Of a stretch of DNA of 64,000 nt, positions 8,576-17,110 are shown piece by piece. The notes under the pieces are model-generated. The model had not been told where the DNA came from, did no database searches, and worked only from the letters and a program-made list of their open reading frames with translations. This stretch comes from Brevibacterium sp. Its GTDB lineage: Bacteria > Actinomycetota > Actinomycetes > Actinomycetales > Brevibacteriaceae. The position numbers and the translations under genes are program-made. The stretch is taken from positions 78,239-142,238 of the forward strand of contig NZ_JAPSIB010000009.1 in the NCBI RefSeq assembly GCF_031179145.1, in the 5' to 3' direction. How positions within the stretch are numbered: position 1 is the stretch's first letter; the number at the start of each line of letters is the position of its first letter.

Positions 8576-8800
8576 ATGGAAATCAAGATCGGCGTCAAGC
8601 ACTCCCCCCGTGAGATCGTCCTCGACACGGACGAGAGCGCCACGGAACTCGCAGCCCGCATCGACGAGTCGATCCGAGCCGAATCGCTGCTCACCTTCAC
8701 CGACAACAAGGGCCGCAAGGTGCTGGTTCCCGCGCCTGCGCTCAGCTACGTCGAGCTCGGCAGCGAATCGGCGCGCCGGGTCGGCTTCGGCGCGATCTGA
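8576..8800 (+). CDS. DUF3107 small conserved actinobacterial protein
   Basis: A 74-residue protein starting MEIKIGVKHSPREIVLDTDE and ending ARRVGFGAI, the conserved pattern of DUF3107 (mycobacterial TB9.4-like). It is acidic at the start and lacks a signal peptide or membrane segment. The ATG at 8576 follows AAGGAG at 8566-8571, which is why I prefer it to an in-frame GTG at 8510. It lies 193 bases downstream of the TetR gene and is followed by a compound hairpin. Its function is not known. Confidence 0.85.
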   Translation: MEIKIGVKHSPREIVLDTDESATELAARIDESIRAESLLTFTDNKGRKVLVPAPALSYVELGSESARRVGFGAI

Positions 8801-8815
8801 GCGAACCCGCGAACC

Positions 8816-8877
8816 GAGCGGGCAGAACATCGACATGCCGCCGAGTCATCGGCGGTGGATCGGGGTTCTGCCCGCTC
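8816..8877. terminator. Compound hairpin between convergent DUF3107 and ferritin-like genes
   Basis: The outer arms 8816-8828 (gagcgggcagaac) and 8865-8877 pair perfectly over 13 bp. An inner perfect 7-bp stem lies at 8838-8844 and 8849-8855 with loop gtca. There is no clear T-run on either side. It probably terminates both convergent genes. Confidence 0.6.
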
Positions 8878-8928
8878 TCGCATTCACCTGCCGCAGGCCG
8901 ACGGCAACGCGGCCGATCGCGGCGTCTG

Positions 8929-9576
8929 CTAAGCGACCAGCCCGAGCGCCGACATCCGCCTCGAATGATTGGCCGTGACAGCGGGGATCGCCTCGACCAC
9001 GACGGTCTCGTCGATGCCGAGGACGGGATCGGTGAGGAGGTGGCGGGCCCGGCCCAGGGTCTCGGCCACGAGCTTGCGTCCCCACAGCGCCAGGCGTGAG
9101 GCCAGCTGGGTGTCGGCGGCCACGTCCTCGGTCAGACGATTGCGGACATGATCGGCCGCACGTGTATCATCGAGAATGGTAATTGCCAGGCTGTATCCGG
9201 GCTCGTCGAGTCCGTCCACGGCTGTGCGGTAGAAATCGTTCATGATTCCGTCGAAGACGAATCCCTTCATGAGACTCTCGTGCCAGTCACGAGGACGCGT
9301 CCTTTCAGCCAGCACGGTGAAGGTCGGTTCGAAATGCTCGCACAGCTCGACCACATCCTGGCCCAATCGCCTGATGTGCTGTGAGAGCTGTTCGAAGTTC
9401 GCAAATGACTGCGAGGCCAGCCGCGCCAAGACGATCTTGTCGTCCAAGTGCGCAGCAGAAGTGGCGTTGGTCGCCATCTCTTCGAAGGCAGTGAGCTCGC
9501 CGAACGCCAGAAGCGCGAGCATCGCAGCATTGTTGGTTGCAGCATTTTTACCGGCCAATGGGGCAGAATCGGGCAT
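8929..9576 (-). CDS. Ferritin-like fold protein (MiaE-like family)
   Basis: A 215-residue, mostly helical protein. The N-terminal part has LLAFGELTAFEEMATNA and the middle has two EXXH-type helical stretches typical of the ferritin-like superfamily, here closest to the tRNA-hydroxylase-like group found beside rhlE in actinobacteria. Candidate metal ligands are Glu residues in GELTAFEEM and in the CEHFEPTF helix, but I cannot confirm a complete di-iron site, so catalytic activity is open. The start ATG at 9576 has TACTCT 6 bases upstream. It is divergent from rhlE with only 61 bp between the starts and convergent with DUF3107. Confidence 0.65.
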   Translation of the reverse strand: MPDSAPLAGKNAATNNAAMLALLAFGELTAFEEMATNATSAAHLDDKIVLARLASQSFANFEQLSQHIRRLGQDVVELCEHFEPTFTVLAERTRPRDWHESLMKGFVFDGIMNDFYRTAVDGLDEPGYSLAITILDDTRAADHVRNRLTEDVAADTQLASRLALWGRKLVAETLGRARHLLTDPVLGIDETVVVEAIPAVTANHSRRMSALGLVA

Positions 9577-9582
9577 AAGCCA

Positions 9583-9588
9583 AGAGTA
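9583..9588 (-). promoter_or_regulatory. -10 box of leaderless promoter for the ferritin-like gene
   Basis: TACTCT on the minus strand ends 6 bases before the ATG at 9576. Confidence 0.45.
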
Positions 9589-9637
9589 CCGGTTCACGAC
9601 CTTGACGAGCGCGAATGCGCTAAAAGGAGTTACACAC

Positions 9638-11119
9638 ATGGCGCAGACAGAAGCGGATTTCGCCGAGCTTGGGGTCTCGGGACCGATCGTGGCCGCATTG
9701 GCCTCCGCCGGCATCACCCACCCCTTCCCCATCCAGACGCTGACACTCCCGGTGGCGCTCTCCGGCGCCGACATCATCGGACAGGCCAAGACCGGCACCG
9801 GCAAAACCCTGGGCTTCGGCATCCCGCTGCTCCAGCGCGTGGTCGGCGCCGACGAGGCCGAGGCCGACGACGAGGTCCGCCTCCCCCAGGCCCTGGTCGT
9901 CGTCCCCACCCGCGAGCTGGCCAAGCAGGTCGCCGCAGACCTCGTCACCGCCTCGACGCAGCGCAACATCGAGATCATCACCATCTACGGCGGCAAGGAC
10001 TTCGAGCCGCAGATCAAGGCACTCAAGACCGGAGTCGACGTCGTCGTCGGAACCCCGGGGCGCCTGCTCGACCTCTACGGTCGCAAGGTCCTCAAGCTGC
10101 ACAAGGTCCACACCGTCGTCCTCGACGAAGCCGATGAGATGCTCGACCTCGGGTTCCTGCCCGACGTCGAGAGGATCATCAACGCGGTGCCCGCGCACCG
10201 TCAGACGATGCTGTTCTCCGCGACGATGCCCGGCGCCGTGATCACGCTGGCGCGGCGCTACATGAAGCGGCCCACCCACATCCGGGCCCACGATCACGAC
10301 GACCTGTCCCAGACGGGCAAGAACACCACCCAGTTCGTCTATCGCGCGCATTCGATGGACAAGGACGAGCTCGTCGCCCGGATGCTCCAGGCCGAGGGGC
10401 GCGGGCGCACCATCATCTTCACCCGGACGAAGCGCGCCGCCGACAAGCTCGCCGCAGAGCTCACCGACCGCGGCTTTCAGGTCAGCGCCCTCCATGGCGA
10501 CCTCGGCCAGGTGCAGCGTGAGCGTGCCCTGAAGTCGTTCCGCGACGGTCACGTCGACGTCCTCGTCGCCACCGACGTCGCGGCCCGCGGCATCGACATC
10601 GACGACGTCACCCACGTCGTCAACTTCCAGTGCCCCGACGACGAGAAGACCTACGTCCACCGCATCGGCCGCACGGGACGGGCGGGCAACTCCGGGGTCG
10701 CCGTCACCTTCGTGGACTGGGACGACATGCACCGGTGGCGCCTGATCAACAAGGCTTTGGGCCTCGACCACGACGAGCCCGCCGAAACCTATTCCACCTC
10801 GCCCCACTTCTTCGCCGACCTCGGCATCCCCAAGGGCACCAAGGGTCGTCTGCCCCGCCAGCAGGAGACCGCCGGTGAGGATGCTCAGGCTGCAGGTGAG
10901 AGGCGTGAACGTCGCCGAGGCAGTTCCTCCCAGGACCGGTCGCGGGCCCGTGGCTCGGACGCAGGCGCCGCCGCCGAGTCGGATGAAGAGGCGTCACAGA
11001 AGCGGACCCGGCGCAACCGCGAACGCAAGCGCACTCGCGGCGGCAAGCCGGTCGGCCGCGCCTCCCGTGCGCACACGGACAAGTCACCCGCCGGAGAGTC
11101 TGCTCCGAGCGCGGAGTAG
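9638..11119 (+). CDS. rhlE: DEAD-box ATP-dependent RNA helicase RhlE
   Basis: A 493-residue RNA helicase with the full DEAD-box set in order: Q motif PFPIQTLTLP, Walker A AKTGTGKT, motif Ia PTRELAKQV, GTPGRLLDL, DEAD box VLDEADEML, motif III LFSATMP and motif VI HRIGRTGRAG. Residues after about 405 form a basic, disordered tail rich in Arg, Lys, Ser and Glu, which in this family helps bind RNA. ATG 9638 is chosen for the AAAAGGAG at 9622-9629. An upstream extension of the frame to 9242 overlaps the divergent ferritin-like gene and is not real. It likely acts in ribosome assembly or RNA decay. Confidence 0.92.
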   Translation: MAQTEADFAELGVSGPIVAALASAGITHPFPIQTLTLPVALSGADIIGQAKTGTGKTLGFGIPLLQRVVGADEAEADDEVRLPQALVVVPTRELAKQVAADLVTASTQRNIEIITIYGGKDFEPQIKALKTGVDVVVGTPGRLLDLYGRKVLKLHKVHTVVLDEADEMLDLGFLPDVERIINAVPAHRQTMLFSATMPGAVITLARRYMKRPTHIRAHDHDDLSQTGKNTTQFVYRAHSMDKDELVARMLQAEGRGRTIIFTRTKRAADKLAAELTDRGFQVSALHGDLGQVQRERALKSFRDGHVDVLVATDVAARGIDIDDVTHVVNFQCPDDEKTYVHRIGRTGRAGNSGVAVTFVDWDDMHRWRLINKALGLDHDEPAETYSTSPHFFADLGIPKGTKGRLPRQQETAGEDAQAAGERRERRRGSSSQDRSRARGSDAGAAAESDEEASQKRTRRNRERKRTRGGKPVGRASRAHTDKSPAGESAPSAE

Positions 11120-11305
11120 CGACTCCGCACGCGCCACAGAGCTCGAGCGGACGACTTCGCCTCCAGAGAGCACCCTGCGCCCTGAACTCTCGGCAGGAGG
11201 GTGCGCTTTCGGCGCGAAGCCGTCCGCTCGACGCGAAGCCGTCCGGTCGGCGTTGCTCGGCGTTGCTCAGCCTCGCTGATTCTCACACCGGGCTGCGGAA
11301 GCTGT

Positions 11306-12163
11306 TCAGCCCTGGATGAAGTCGACGCCTCCGGGTCGGGTCGAGGCGCGGTCGAGGAACTTGTCGAGCATCCGCTGCGAGGTCGAATGCTCGCCGAGGC
11401 GGTTGGGCTTGCCCGTTCCGTGATAGTCGCTCGAGCCGGTGATGATGAGGTCGCGGTCCTGGGCCAGCCGGCGCATCGCCTCCCGTTCCGCGGGAGGATT
11501 GTCCCGGTGATCAACCTCGAGCCCGTCCAGTCCCGCCTCGATGAACTGGCGCATGGCCGCATCGGAGACGACGAGCCCACGCATCGCGGCCCGCGGGTGG
11601 GCGAAGACGGAGACACCGCCAGCCTCCCGGATCAGACGGATCGCCGTCAGCGGGTCGATGGTCGGCAGAGTGACATGGTACTTGCCCCGGCTGGAGAGGA
11701 TCGAGGCGAAGGCGTCCGACCTCGTCTCGACGATTCCCGCCGCCACCAGCGCATCGGCAATGTGCGGCCGCCCGATCGTGGCATCCTCACCGGAGACGGA
11801 GAGTACCGCGTCCATGTCGATGGGATAGTCCTCGGCCAGCTTCTCGATGATGAGATGGGTGCGGTCGAGGCGGGAGCGGCGGGTCTCCTCGACGACGTCT
11901 GCCAGGCCCGTGTCGTAGGGGTCATGGAGGTAGGAGAGGATATGGACGCTGATCCCCTCGTGCCGGCAGGAGATCTCCATCCCGCGCACCAGGCCGAGCC
12001 CGTAGACCCGGGCGGCCTCCTCCGCCGGCGCCCAGCCCGCCGTCGTGTCATGGTCAGTGATTCCCAGAACGTCGATCCCCTCCATCGCGGCTTCGGAGAT
12101 GAGTTCGGATGGGCTCTGAGTACCATCGGAGAACGCCGTGTGCGCATGGAGATCGATGACCAT
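11306..12163 (-). CDS. PHP-domain phosphoesterase (RNase AM / nucleoside-bisphosphate phosphatase family)
   Basis: A 285-residue protein with the PHP metal-binding signature: HAHTAFSDG at residues 6-14, ITDHDTTAG near 35-43, EISCRHEG near 63-70, an HP pair in VFAHPRAA and SDYHGTGKPN near the C-terminus. This matches the YciV/TrpH-like group, which removes phosphate from 3',5'-nucleoside bisphosphates and acts as a 5'-3' exoribonuclease on short RNA. No polymerase domain is attached. The start is supported by TAGACT ending 7 bases upstream; it is divergent from pepP with 76 bp between starts. Confidence 0.82.
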   Translation of the reverse strand: MVIDLHAHTAFSDGTQSPSELISEAAMEGIDVLGITDHDTTAGWAPAEEAARVYGLGLVRGMEISCRHEGISVHILSYLHDPYDTGLADVVEETRRSRLDRTHLIIEKLAEDYPIDMDAVLSVSGEDATIGRPHIADALVAAGIVETRSDAFASILSSRGKYHVTLPTIDPLTAIRLIREAGGVSVFAHPRAAMRGLVVSDAAMRQFIEAGLDGLEVDHRDNPPAEREAMRRLAQDRDLIITGSSDYHGTGKPNRLGEHSTSQRMLDKFLDRASTRPGGVDFIQG

Positions 12164-12170
12164 GCGCCCC

Positions 12171-12176
12171 AGTCTA
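12171..12176 (-). promoter_or_regulatory. -10 box of leaderless PHP gene promoter
   Basis: TAGACT on the minus strand ends 7 bases before the ATG at 12163. Confidence 0.5.
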
Positions 12177-12227
12177 TCCGCTGATCATCTCTGTGCTGAC
12201 GATGACGTCAGGGTTGAGAGCGGTGCC

Positions 12228-12233
12228 TAGAAT
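12228..12233 (+). promoter_or_regulatory. -10 box of leaderless pepP promoter
   Basis: TAGAAT ends 6 bases before the ATG at 12240. It pairs with the divergent PHP box at 12171-12176. Confidence 0.55.
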
Positions 12234-12239
12234 GGAGCC

Positions 12240-13838
12240 ATGACTGATCCCCGGGACACCGCTTTCACACCCACGTCCGAGACCGCCCAGCCATCCGCCG
12301 AGACCATCCGGCAGCCCGCCGAGACCACCCAGCCGACCACCGAGACCCCGGGGTCGGCACAGGCTCTCGAGGACCGCGTCAACAACCGCTCCCACCGCCC
12401 CGACTCCCAAGCCTTCCGGGATTTCGTGGCCACCGGCTGGGACCGCACCCCGCTCAACGCCGAACCTCTCGCCGCCGCCGGTTTCACCGCTGCCCGCCGG
12501 GCGGCGATCTCGGCCGCGTTTCCCGGTGAGCGCCTCGTCGTCCCCGCCGGCTCCCTCAAAGTCCGCTCGAACGACACCGATTACCGGTTCCGGGCGCACT
12601 CGGCATTCATCCACCTCACCGGGCTCGAGACCGACTCCGAACCTGACGCGGTGCTCGTGTTCGAGCCCGAGGACGACACCCACACCGTCACCCTCTACTT
12701 CCGCCCCCGTGCCGGCTCCGACACCGTCGAGTTCTTCTCCGACTCCCGTTACGGCGAGTACTGGGTCGGCCCCCGCGCCGACCTCGAGGCGATGGCGACG
12801 ATGACCGGCATCGCCACTGCGGACTCCTCCACGGTCGACGATGTCATCACCAAGGACCTGGGCGCCATCTCCGTGCGCCTGGTCCGGCAGGCCGATGCGC
12901 GCGTCGACTCCGTCATCGACCTCGCCCGGTCGCAGGTCCAAGCGGACATGGAGATCTCGCTGGCAGGGGACGCCGAACTCGCTCAGTCGCTGTCGGAGCT
13001 GCGCTTGATCAAGGACGACTACGAGATCGATGCGCTGCGCGAGGCCGTTGCGATCACTCGGTCCGGCTTCGACAACGTCGTGAAGTCGCTGCCCGATGCA
13101 GTGGCGCACCGGCGCGGAGAGCGCGTCATCGAGACGGCGTTCGAGACCGCCGCCCGCACCGACGGCAATGGCGTCGGCTACGACACGATCGCGGCCTCGG
13201 GCAACCATGCCTGCACCCTGCACTGGATCCGCAACGACGGGGAGGTCCGGCCGGGTGATCTCGTCCTCGTCGACGCCGGCGCCGAGGCGGACTCCCTCTA
13301 CACCGCCGACATCACCCGCACACTCCCGGTCTCGGGCACGTTCAGCGACATTCAGGCGAAGGTCTACGACGTCGTGCTCGAGGCCGCGGACGCCGCGTTC
13401 GCGGTCGCGGCCGAACATGTCAGCCGACCGATCCGGTTCCGGGAGGTGCACGAGGCCGCCATGCAGGTCATCGCGGTCCGTCTCGAGGAACTCGGGATCC
13501 TGCCGGTCCCGGCTGCCCTGTCCCTGTCCCCCGACGGTCAGCACCATCGCCGCTGGATGGTCCACGGCACCAGCCACCACCTCGGCCTCGACGTCCACGA
13601 CTGCGCGCAGGCGCGCGCCGAGATGTACCTCGACGCCCACTTGGAGCCGGGAATGGTCTTCACGATCGAACCGGGTCTGTACTTCAAGGCCGATGACCTG
13701 CTCCTGCCCGCCGAGTACCGCGGCATCGGAGTCCGGATCGAGGACGATGTCCTCGTCACCGCCGACGGCGTCGAGAACCTCTCGGCCGGCTTCCCCCGCA
13801 CCCGCGTCGAGGTGGAGGCCTGGGTGCAGGGCCAATGA
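12240..13838 (+). CDS. pepP: Xaa-Pro aminopeptidase (aminopeptidase P, M24B)
   Basis: A 532-residue cytoplasmic peptidase that removes an N-terminal residue preceding proline. An aminopeptidase-P N-terminal domain (about 60-220) precedes the pita-bread catalytic domain. The dinuclear metal ligands are visible: Asp in LVDAGAEADS and in YTADITRT, His in GTSHHLGLDVHD, Glu in FTIEPGLYF and Glu in GVRIEDDVLVT. The first 40 residues are a Thr/Glu/Pro-rich repeat (SAET, PAET, TTET) that is probably disordered and not part of the usual family length. It is followed by the P1 peptidase gene with an ATGA overlap. Confidence 0.9.
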   Translation: MTDPRDTAFTPTSETAQPSAETIRQPAETTQPTTETPGSAQALEDRVNNRSHRPDSQAFRDFVATGWDRTPLNAEPLAAAGFTAARRAAISAAFPGERLVVPAGSLKVRSNDTDYRFRAHSAFIHLTGLETDSEPDAVLVFEPEDDTHTVTLYFRPRAGSDTVEFFSDSRYGEYWVGPRADLEAMATMTGIATADSSTVDDVITKDLGAISVRLVRQADARVDSVIDLARSQVQADMEISLAGDAELAQSLSELRLIKDDYEIDALREAVAITRSGFDNVVKSLPDAVAHRRGERVIETAFETAARTDGNGVGYDTIAASGNHACTLHWIRNDGEVRPGDLVLVDAGAEADSLYTADITRTLPVSGTFSDIQAKVYDVVLEAADAAFAVAAEHVSRPIRFREVHEAAMQVIAVRLEELGILPVPAALSLSPDGQHHRRWMVHGTSHHLGLDVHDCAQARAEMYLDAHLEPGMVFTIEPGLYFKADDLLLPAEYRGIGVRIEDDVLVTADGVENLSAGFPRTRVEVEAWVQGQ

Positions 13839-14908
13839 CGTCCGGGCCGGTGACGCCCGGGCCGGTGCGCGGCCGGGGCGTCCTCGAGATCGACGGAATC
13901 GGCCTCGGCCATGCCGGCTGCCTCACCCGTTCCCGCCTGACCGGGGTCACCGTTCTCCTCCCGCCCGCCGGTTCGACTGTGGGCGTCGACGTCCGCGGCG
14001 GTGGTCCCGCCACCCATGAGACCGACGTCATCGCCCCGAGCACCCACGCCTACGGCGCCGATGCGATCGTGCTCACCGGTGGTTCGGCGATCGGGCTGCG
14101 CTCAGTCGCCGGCGTCAGTGAGACCCTCGCCGAGGCGGGACGAGGATTTCCGGCGCCCGGCCTCCCCGGCACCGCGATTCCGCTCGTCCCCGGTGCCGCG
14201 ATCTACGATCTCGGTCGCGGGGACGGCCCCGTCGCTGCGCCCACCGCAGCCGAGGGCGCTGCGGCAGCCGGCATGGCGCTGTCCGAGCCGCGGACAGCGG
14301 CTGTCAGGGGAAGTGTCGGCGTCGGACTCGGAGCGCGGGCGGGCGGGCAGACGCTGCGCAGTTCATTGGGTTCTGCGCTCATGCACCTGCCCGGCGGGTA
14401 CACGGTCGCGGCGCTCGTCGCGGCCAATCCGCTCGGCACGATCGGCACGCCCGGAGGGACCCTGTGGGCCGGTCCCCTGCTCGAAGAGCTCGGGTGGGAT
14501 GTTCCGCCGCTGCCGGGGCTGCCGGTGGCGGCGACCGCGGCGTTCGCCTCGGCGAAGAACACGACGCTCGCCGTCGTCGCCACCGATGCCCGGCTCGACT
14601 CCGCACAGGTGACGGGACTGGCAGCGGGCGGGCACGCGGGCATCTCCCGGGCTGTGCGCCCCTCACATACGCTCTTCGACGGCGATACGGTGTTCTCGGT
14701 GGCCACGGGGGGCATCCCGCTGCCCGTGGACCCTGCCGAGGCCACGTCCGCCCTCGTCTCGATCACCGCCGCGGGCGCCGATGTCATCGCTCTCGCGGTC
14801 ATCGACGCCCTCGTCAGCGCTGCGCCGTTCGACCCCTCCTGGGGTCAGCCTCCCACGCTCACCGACATCGCGCCCGACTTCGCCCGGTCCTTCTCCGCGC
14901 TGCCCTGA
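13835..14908 (+). CDS. P1 family (S58/DmpA-NylC type) self-processing peptidase
   Basis: A 357-residue P1-family N-terminal-nucleophile hydrolase. The conserved start GVLEIDGIGLGHAG, the GGSAIGLRSVAGV segment and the VGVGLGARAGG segment fit the family. The self-cleavage site is probably between Asn242 and Thr243 in SAKNTTLAVVATDA, matching the Asn-Thr scissile bond known for NylC, so Thr243 would be the nucleophile. Its ATG lies in the ATGA overlap with the pepP stop, implying translational coupling of two peptidases. The physiological substrate is not evident. Confidence 0.82.
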   Translation: MTSGPVTPGPVRGRGVLEIDGIGLGHAGCLTRSRLTGVTVLLPPAGSTVGVDVRGGGPATHETDVIAPSTHAYGADAIVLTGGSAIGLRSVAGVSETLAEAGRGFPAPGLPGTAIPLVPGAAIYDLGRGDGPVAAPTAAEGAAAAGMALSEPRTAAVRGSVGVGLGARAGGQTLRSSLGSALMHLPGGYTVAALVAANPLGTIGTPGGTLWAGPLLEELGWDVPPLPGLPVAATAAFASAKNTTLAVVATDARLDSAQVTGLAAGGHAGISRAVRPSHTLFDGDTVFSVATGGIPLPVDPAEATSALVSITAAGADVIALAVIDALVSAAPFDPSWGQPPTLTDIAPDFARSFSALP

Positions 14909-14992
14909 CGCAGGGTCAGCGGACCGAGGCCGGCCCCCGGGTCAGCCGCGCTGTCCGGCCCCTGCGTCAGCGGCAGCCGGCTTGACCCCGCG
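14909..14992. repeat. Degenerate tandem repeats between two convergent stop codons
   Basis: On the minus strand, four diverged units of about 25-30 bases each contain a GCTGAC core followed by a G-rich run. The first unit includes the stop of the metallophosphoesterase gene and the last approaches the stop of the P1 peptidase gene. Confidence 0.5.
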
Positions 14993-16906
14993 TCAGCGGC
15001 CGTCGGCCTTTCGCGACTCCTCCGAGTCCAGTCCCGGACGATTCGCGGTCCCGGTCCTCTGTTCGCGGTGGAGGTCGAACCCGTCGTCCTTGAGCTGCCT
15101 CTTCGACGTCTGCTTCGCCTCCGTCCTGTCGTCGACGACCGTGAACCGGATGGTGTCGGTGAACGAGCGACCGTAGCGATCCGTTCCCGTCACCTTTGCA
15201 CTGTGCGTTCCGAGGTCGAGTTTCCCCGGGATCGGCGCCCGCCACAGATGCGAACTCGTCCGGCCGACGTTGCCGGAGGTCCGCAGGTTCTGCGAGGCCG
15301 TGTACGGATCGGTGAACTCCCATCCCTCCTTCAGGGGCTCACCTCGTCCGGGCTGGGTGTGCTCGGCGGGAACGGGCGGCTTGCCGTCGAAGCTCACCTC
15401 GACGCGGGCATCGGAGCTGCCGGCGAGGAAGCTCGAGGTCAACCACGTGTCTCCGGACTTGAGGTCACTGCGGGTGACGACCTTCTCCGAGACCGCCACA
15501 GGCGCGTCGCCCTGCTTCCCTTCGTCCTGCCATTCCTGCGCCGACTGCGCCCAGTCGCGCCAGGCAGGGGAATTGACGCCGAGGAGCAGCTGGTGGCCAT
15601 CGGGCTCGCCGCGCACCGTATAGCGCTCGCTGCGCTGTGCACCGTCGAAGGAGAGCGTGAGCACTCCGGGTTCGGCGGCGTCGGAGGTGAAGGCGTAGGG
15701 AAGGCCGTCGGAGTTGAGTCCGCCGGAGTACCAGTCGCCGGAGACGGCACCGGCGACGAGCTGGGTGTGCGTGAGCTCGTCGATGCCGGCGTTCCTCCAC
15801 TCCTTCCGGTTCTCACCGGCGATGAGGTTCTCCAACGTGTGCGTGTGCCCGCCGACGGTGACCGCGTTCGGGTAATCGGCGATGACGGAGTAGAAGTCCG
15901 CGGCATTGTCGACGACGACCTCACGATGAGTGAGGAGCGGAGCGTGCGTGGCGATGACGATCTGGGCGTTGCGGGGCACGTTCTGCAGATCGTTGCGCAG
16001 CCATTCCAGTTGCTCATCGCTGATCGCCTCCGCGTACTTCTTCGTCTTCGGGTCGCCCGAGTAGTCGATGCTGTCGAGGACGACGAAATGGGTCCTCCCG
16101 ACGTCGTAGGAGAAGTACGCCGGGCCGAAGTCGTCGCGGAACGTGTCGAGCGCGTGGGCGTCGTCAGGTGAGTCGTAGTCCTGATCGTGGTTGCCCGGCG
16201 CCACCCGGACCGGTCCGTTCATCTGCGAGTACAGATCGCGGAGATCAGTGTTGAGGCTGAGGTCGTCGCCGACGTTGTCGCCGAGGAGGAGGACGCCGCA
16301 CGCCCGGTAGTCGGTGCGGTCGGCGAGGTCGCTGACCGCACCGTCGCGAGCGTATCCGACTTCCGTCTTGTCATAGGTCTGCGTGTCCGAGGCGATCGCG
16401 CAGTCCTGCTGCGCCGAGGCGGTCGCTTGGGAGGCGATCATCGGGAAGTTCACGCTCTTCGGGGTTCCGCCGGTCGGTGCGATCCCGCCGTACTTGAGCT
16501 CGGGTGAGCCTTTCGGGAGATGGTTGTAGCTGAACTGGGCGATCATGTCCTCATCGACGGGCACCTGCCAGCCCGCGGGCTGTGTCACCGACACCGTCAT
16601 GTTCTCTCGGACCGGCAGCTCATAAGCTCCGCTGCCGTCGGTCTGGACGACCTCGATCCCGTTGGTCACCGCGACCCCGGGGATTCCCGATTCACCTGGG
16701 TCGAGCGTCGAATTCTCGTTGATGTCGTCGAAGACCTGGCCGGTGAAGAGCGACGGGTCCTCGGGTTCGCCCCGATCGACCTGGACGTGCCCCTCGTAGA
16801 GTTCAGCGGGTGCGGTGTCGGCCAGGGCCGCGGTCGTCACCGCCAGCGGAGCGAGTAGTGCCGTCGCTGCTCCCAAGCCGATCACACGCATTCGTCGTAC
16901 GGACAT
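14993..16906 (-). CDS. Secreted calcineurin-like metallophosphoesterase
   Basis: A 637-residue exported phosphoesterase. A Sec-type signal peptide occupies residues 1-33 (RR start, hydrophobic core, cleavage near ALADT). A SdrD-B/carboxypeptidase-regulatory-like beta domain follows (FDDINENSTLDPGESGIPG, about 55-105). The metallophosphoesterase core has GDNVGDD, PGNHDQDYD, ATHAPLL and VGGHTHTLE, with SDTQ at the position of the usual DxH first ligand pair. A C-terminal beta domain completes it. ATG 16906 is set by AGAGGAAG just upstream. Three 17-bp repeats lie in the promoter region. Substrate unknown; extracellular phosphate scavenging is possible but not shown. Confidence 0.82.
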   Translation of the reverse strand: MSVRRMRVIGLGAATALLAPLAVTTAALADTAPAELYEGHVQVDRGEPEDPSLFTGQVFDDINENSTLDPGESGIPGVAVTNGIEVVQTDGSGAYELPVRENMTVSVTQPAGWQVPVDEDMIAQFSYNHLPKGSPELKYGGIAPTGGTPKSVNFPMIASQATASAQQDCAIASDTQTYDKTEVGYARDGAVSDLADRTDYRACGVLLLGDNVGDDLSLNTDLRDLYSQMNGPVRVAPGNHDQDYDSPDDAHALDTFRDDFGPAYFSYDVGRTHFVVLDSIDYSGDPKTKKYAEAISDEQLEWLRNDLQNVPRNAQIVIATHAPLLTHREVVVDNAADFYSVIADYPNAVTVGGHTHTLENLIAGENRKEWRNAGIDELTHTQLVAGAVSGDWYSGGLNSDGLPYAFTSDAAEPGVLTLSFDGAQRSERYTVRGEPDGHQLLLGVNSPAWRDWAQSAQEWQDEGKQGDAPVAVSEKVVTRSDLKSGDTWLTSSFLAGSSDARVEVSFDGKPPVPAEHTQPGRGEPLKEGWEFTDPYTASQNLRTSGNVGRTSSHLWRAPIPGKLDLGTHSAKVTGTDRYGRSFTDTIRFTVVDDRTEAKQTSKRQLKDDGFDLHREQRTGTANRPGLDSEESRKADGR

Positions 16907-16931
16907 ATATGTCTTCCTCTCAGGTTCGAAA

Positions 16932-16982
16932 TCTGCACTGCACTCGGATCTGCACTGCACTCGGATCTGCACCGCATTCGGG
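16932..16982. repeat. Three 17-bp tandem repeats upstream of the metallophosphoesterase gene
   Basis: The unit tctgcactgcactcgga occurs at 16932-16948, identically at 16949-16965 and with changes at 16966-16982. It begins 25 bases upstream of the start codon, within the likely 5' UTR or promoter, so it may be a regulator array or a replication-slippage product. Confidence 0.85.
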
Positions 16983-17098
16983 ATGCCTTGCCGAGAATCG
17001 ACCTTAGGGAGCCTGAGAGAATCCTCAATGACAGGCACAAGGCAACTTGGTGAACGTGCCGTGATCCGGATGACGCGGCATTCTTCCTGGCCAGGACG

Positions 17099-17104
17099 TA
17101 GGGT
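17099..17104 (+). promoter_or_regulatory. -10 box of leaderless promoter for the MgtE_N/CBS gene
   Basis: TAGGGT ends 6 bases before the ATG at 17111 and heads the three-gene cluster ending in mrp. Confidence 0.45.
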
Positions 17105-17110
17105 AGAGGT

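Noticed and set aside
9242..9637. N-terminal extension of the RhlE frame
   Set aside because: It overlaps the divergent ferritin-like gene, and a strong ribosome-binding site precedes ATG 9638.
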